From Dyella sp. S184 (GTDB taxonomy: Bacteria; Pseudomonadota; Gammaproteobacteria; Xanthomonadales; Rhodanobacteraceae): a stretch of DNA of 64,000 bases. Of this stretch, positions 62,601-64,000 are shown piece after piece. The notes beneath the pieces were generated by a model that saw only the letters and a list, made by a program, of their open reading frames with translations, did not search any database and was not told the origin of the DNA. Where the stretch lies: positions 594,196 to 658,195 of the forward strand of contig NZ_LMUE01000009.1 of assembly GCF_009766065.1 (NCBI RefSeq). The letters are read 5' to 3'. How positions within the stretch are numbered: the first letter of the stretch is position 1; the number at the start of each line of letters is the position of its first letter. The position numbers and the translations under genes were made by a program.

Positions 62601-63724
62601 GGGCGGCTCCTGAGTCGCGCCAGGGTGATGATGCATGCGCGAAACGCCTGTGCGTTCGCGGGGGACTGGAAAGCTTGGGCAATCTGCTCCGGGGCCAGCT
62701 GGCTGCGCAGCGCGAGGCGCGCATACAGGGCATCGCCGTTGAGCATGGCGCAGGCCGGGTCGCGTCGACGCAGGCGTGTCAGCACCGCCTGGCAAGCCAG
62801 GTTGTGCAGGCTGCGCCCGCTGTCGCGACGGTAGATGAATTCGCCGGCCGCCTGCACATGCTCGAGCAGGGCGCGCCGATGCAAAGCCGGTGCCGGCATC
62901 AGCGGCCCGAACCGCTCGCTGCGCATGGCCATCCACGCGGCCAGCAGAAGGCTCAGTGCCAGCAGCGCCGGCCAGCCCTTGAGCAACAGCAGTTTCAGGA
63001 ACGACATGCCGTCCAGTGCGTATACCAGGTAGATCTGCCCCTGCCCGAGATTCGGCGCCAGCAGGCGCCAGCCAAACTGCTGGGCCGCGGTCTTGCGCAA
63101 CTGCTCGCGCGAGATCATGTCCATGTCGACCAGCAGGCTGACCGTACCGGCCGCCACTTTCGTGCGGGCAAACAGATAGCCATCCTGCAGATTGCCGATC
63201 GCCGCATCGACCGCCGCGCCAGCCACCGGGTTCAAGCGGAAGCGTTGGCCACACAACTGCACATCATCGTTCTCCTTGTCACCGACACCACCCACCGGAT
63301 GGATCAAGCTGCAGGCGAACTCCGCCTTGCGCGCATCGAGCAGGTTCAACGCCTCGAACAGCGGCGTGTGCGTGGCAGCCACGACCGAGCCCGGCGACAG
63401 CAGCAGGTGACCGCCGGTGCGAACCCACGCGGCGATCCGCCTGGCGTCATCGACATCGATGCGGCTGACATCGTCACCCAGCACCAGGGTGTCACCGGGC
63501 CTGAGTGGCATCTGTTGCGGATTCAGCGAGGTCTGCGAACTCACCGTAAAGTCCAGCCGGCTCAGCATCTGCTCAAGCGCGAAGAAGCGGTTGAAACTCG
63601 CCTCGCCATGTGCGGCCACCGGTTGCGTCACATCCTTGCGCTCGAACGTGGCGAAGAAGGCCCCGACCAGAAGCAGCAGCACGCCGAGCGCCAACAGGCT
63701 CACATAGAACGCGTTGCGGTTCAT
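62597..63724 (-). CDS. DUF4350 domain membrane protein
   Basis: 375-residue protein with N-terminal helix (FYVSLLALGVLLLLVGAFFATF), a periplasmic DUF4350 domain (LDFTVSSQTSLNPQQMPLRPGDTLVLGDDVS, VRTGGHLLLSPGSV) and a second helix (LLLKGWPALLALSLLLAAWMAM) before a cytoplasmic tail. DUF4350 proteins are regular companions of MoxR-DUF58-DUF4129 operons; function unknown. Overlaps both neighbours by four bases. Confidence 0.9.
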   Translation of the reverse strand: MNRNAFYVSLLALGVLLLLVGAFFATFERKDVTQPVAAHGEASFNRFFALEQMLSRLDFTVSSQTSLNPQQMPLRPGDTLVLGDDVSRIDVDDARRIAAWVRTGGHLLLSPGSVVAATHTPLFEALNLLDARKAEFACSLIHPVGGVGDKENDDVQLCGQRFRLNPVAGAAVDAAIGNLQDGYLFARTKVAAGTVSLLVDMDMISREQLRKTAAQQFGWRLLAPNLGQGQIYLVYALDGMSFLKLLLLKGWPALLALSLLLAAWMAMRSERFGPLMPAPALHRRALLEHVQAAGEFIYRRDSGRSLHNLACQAVLTRLRRRDPACAMLNGDALYARLALRSQLAPEQIAQAFQSPANAQAFRACIITLARLRSRP

Positions 63725-63999
63725 GCGGGTGCTCCCACCTGCACCGGCCAGCCGACCAGCAGACTCTCGACCACAGCGTCATCCGGATAACGCCCGGCGT
63801 AGGCCGCGAACTGCCAGGTGCGCACGATCGCGACGACACGTTGGGCACGCGCCTGGTCGGCCATCGTCGTGGCCTGACGCAGCCAGTACGCCTCGGTCGC
63901 ATCGATCGACATGGGCAGCTGCAGCAGCCGCGTGGTCTGTTCCACGCAGCCACGATACAGCAGCGCCAGCGCCTCGCGCTGGCGCTGTGCGCGCCAGAG
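63721..63999 (-). CDS. DUF4129 domain protein, C-terminal part, cut by the window edge
   Basis: The frame is open to the right edge, giving 92 residues: LWRAQRQREALALLYRGCVEQ, then MSIDATEAYWLRQATT and FAAYAGRYPDD. This is the C-terminal DUF4129 domain; most of the protein lies outside the window. Its stop overlaps the DUF4350 start (ATGA), placing it first of the visible part of the operon. The GTG at 63945 is only an internal codon. Confidence 0.85.
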   Translation of the reverse strand, partial: LWRAQRQREALALLYRGCVEQTTRLLQLPMSIDATEAYWLRQATTMADQARAQRVVAIVRTWQFAAYAGRYPDDAVVESLLVGWPVQVGAPA

Positions 64000-64000
64000 T

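Overview
The window is a GC-rich gammaproteobacterial chromosome segment, most likely from Xanthomonadales/Lysobacterales and probably Rhodanobacteraceae (Rhodanobacter/Dyella-like). The main pointers are the MurD2-MurL pair for D-glutamate insertion into peptidoglycan, the aspartokinase-diaminopimelate decarboxylase fusion, a RelA with EFDD in its synthetase domain, and many Ala-rich proteins with GTG/TTG starts. About 45 protein genes cover nearly the whole window. I see no rRNA, tRNA, CRISPR, insertion sequence or prophage. This is mostly core chromosome with a few accessory patches.

Layout. 1-13 kb: a truncated YeiH-type exporter, a small secreted protein, creD-tsaB, a second signal peptidase I, a VOC protein, a divergent AraC regulator/aldo-keto reductase pair, a YoaA/DinG-type helicase, a MAPEG protein, and mrcB (PBP1b) followed by a TPR lipoprotein. 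13-26 kb: an SDR protein and a TPR membrane protein, relA, a small secreted protein, the large helicase hrpA (carrying two in-frame copies of a 54-bp repeat), dps with a clear terminator, and a two-domain M16 zinc protease. 26-39 kb: a GH17-GT2 glucan synthase-like protein, tamA-tamB, a DUF3300 lipoprotein and an M13 peptidase. 39-46 kb (minus strand): fumarase, then lysC-lysA fusion, murL and murD2 packed as an envelope/amino-acid precursor operon. 46-48 kb: an outer-membrane beta-barrel gene beside a decayed paralogue with three frameshifts. 48-53.6 kb: an amino-acid permease, a two-subunit molybdenum hydroxylase that has lost key cofactor and catalytic residues, and two small unknown genes. 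53.6-56.6 kb: two tandem TonB-like proline-rich membrane proteins sharing an unrecognised C-terminal domain. 57-60 kb: an EF-G-like GTPase, a DUF6438 lipoprotein and a Gre-family protein with a shortened coiled coil. 60-64 kb: a DUF4129-DUF4350-MoxR-DUF58 operon, cut by the right edge.

Envelope biogenesis dominates: PBP1b, MurD2/MurL, DAP/lysine supply, TamAB, the glucan synthase-like protein, signal peptidase, proteases and beta-barrels. Stress and translation functions form a second theme (RelA, HrpA, Dps, EF-G-like, Gre-like, YoaA, TsaB). The least ordinary points are the degenerate molybdenum hydroxylase, the intragenic repeats in hrpA, the TonB-like pair and the Gre-like protein.
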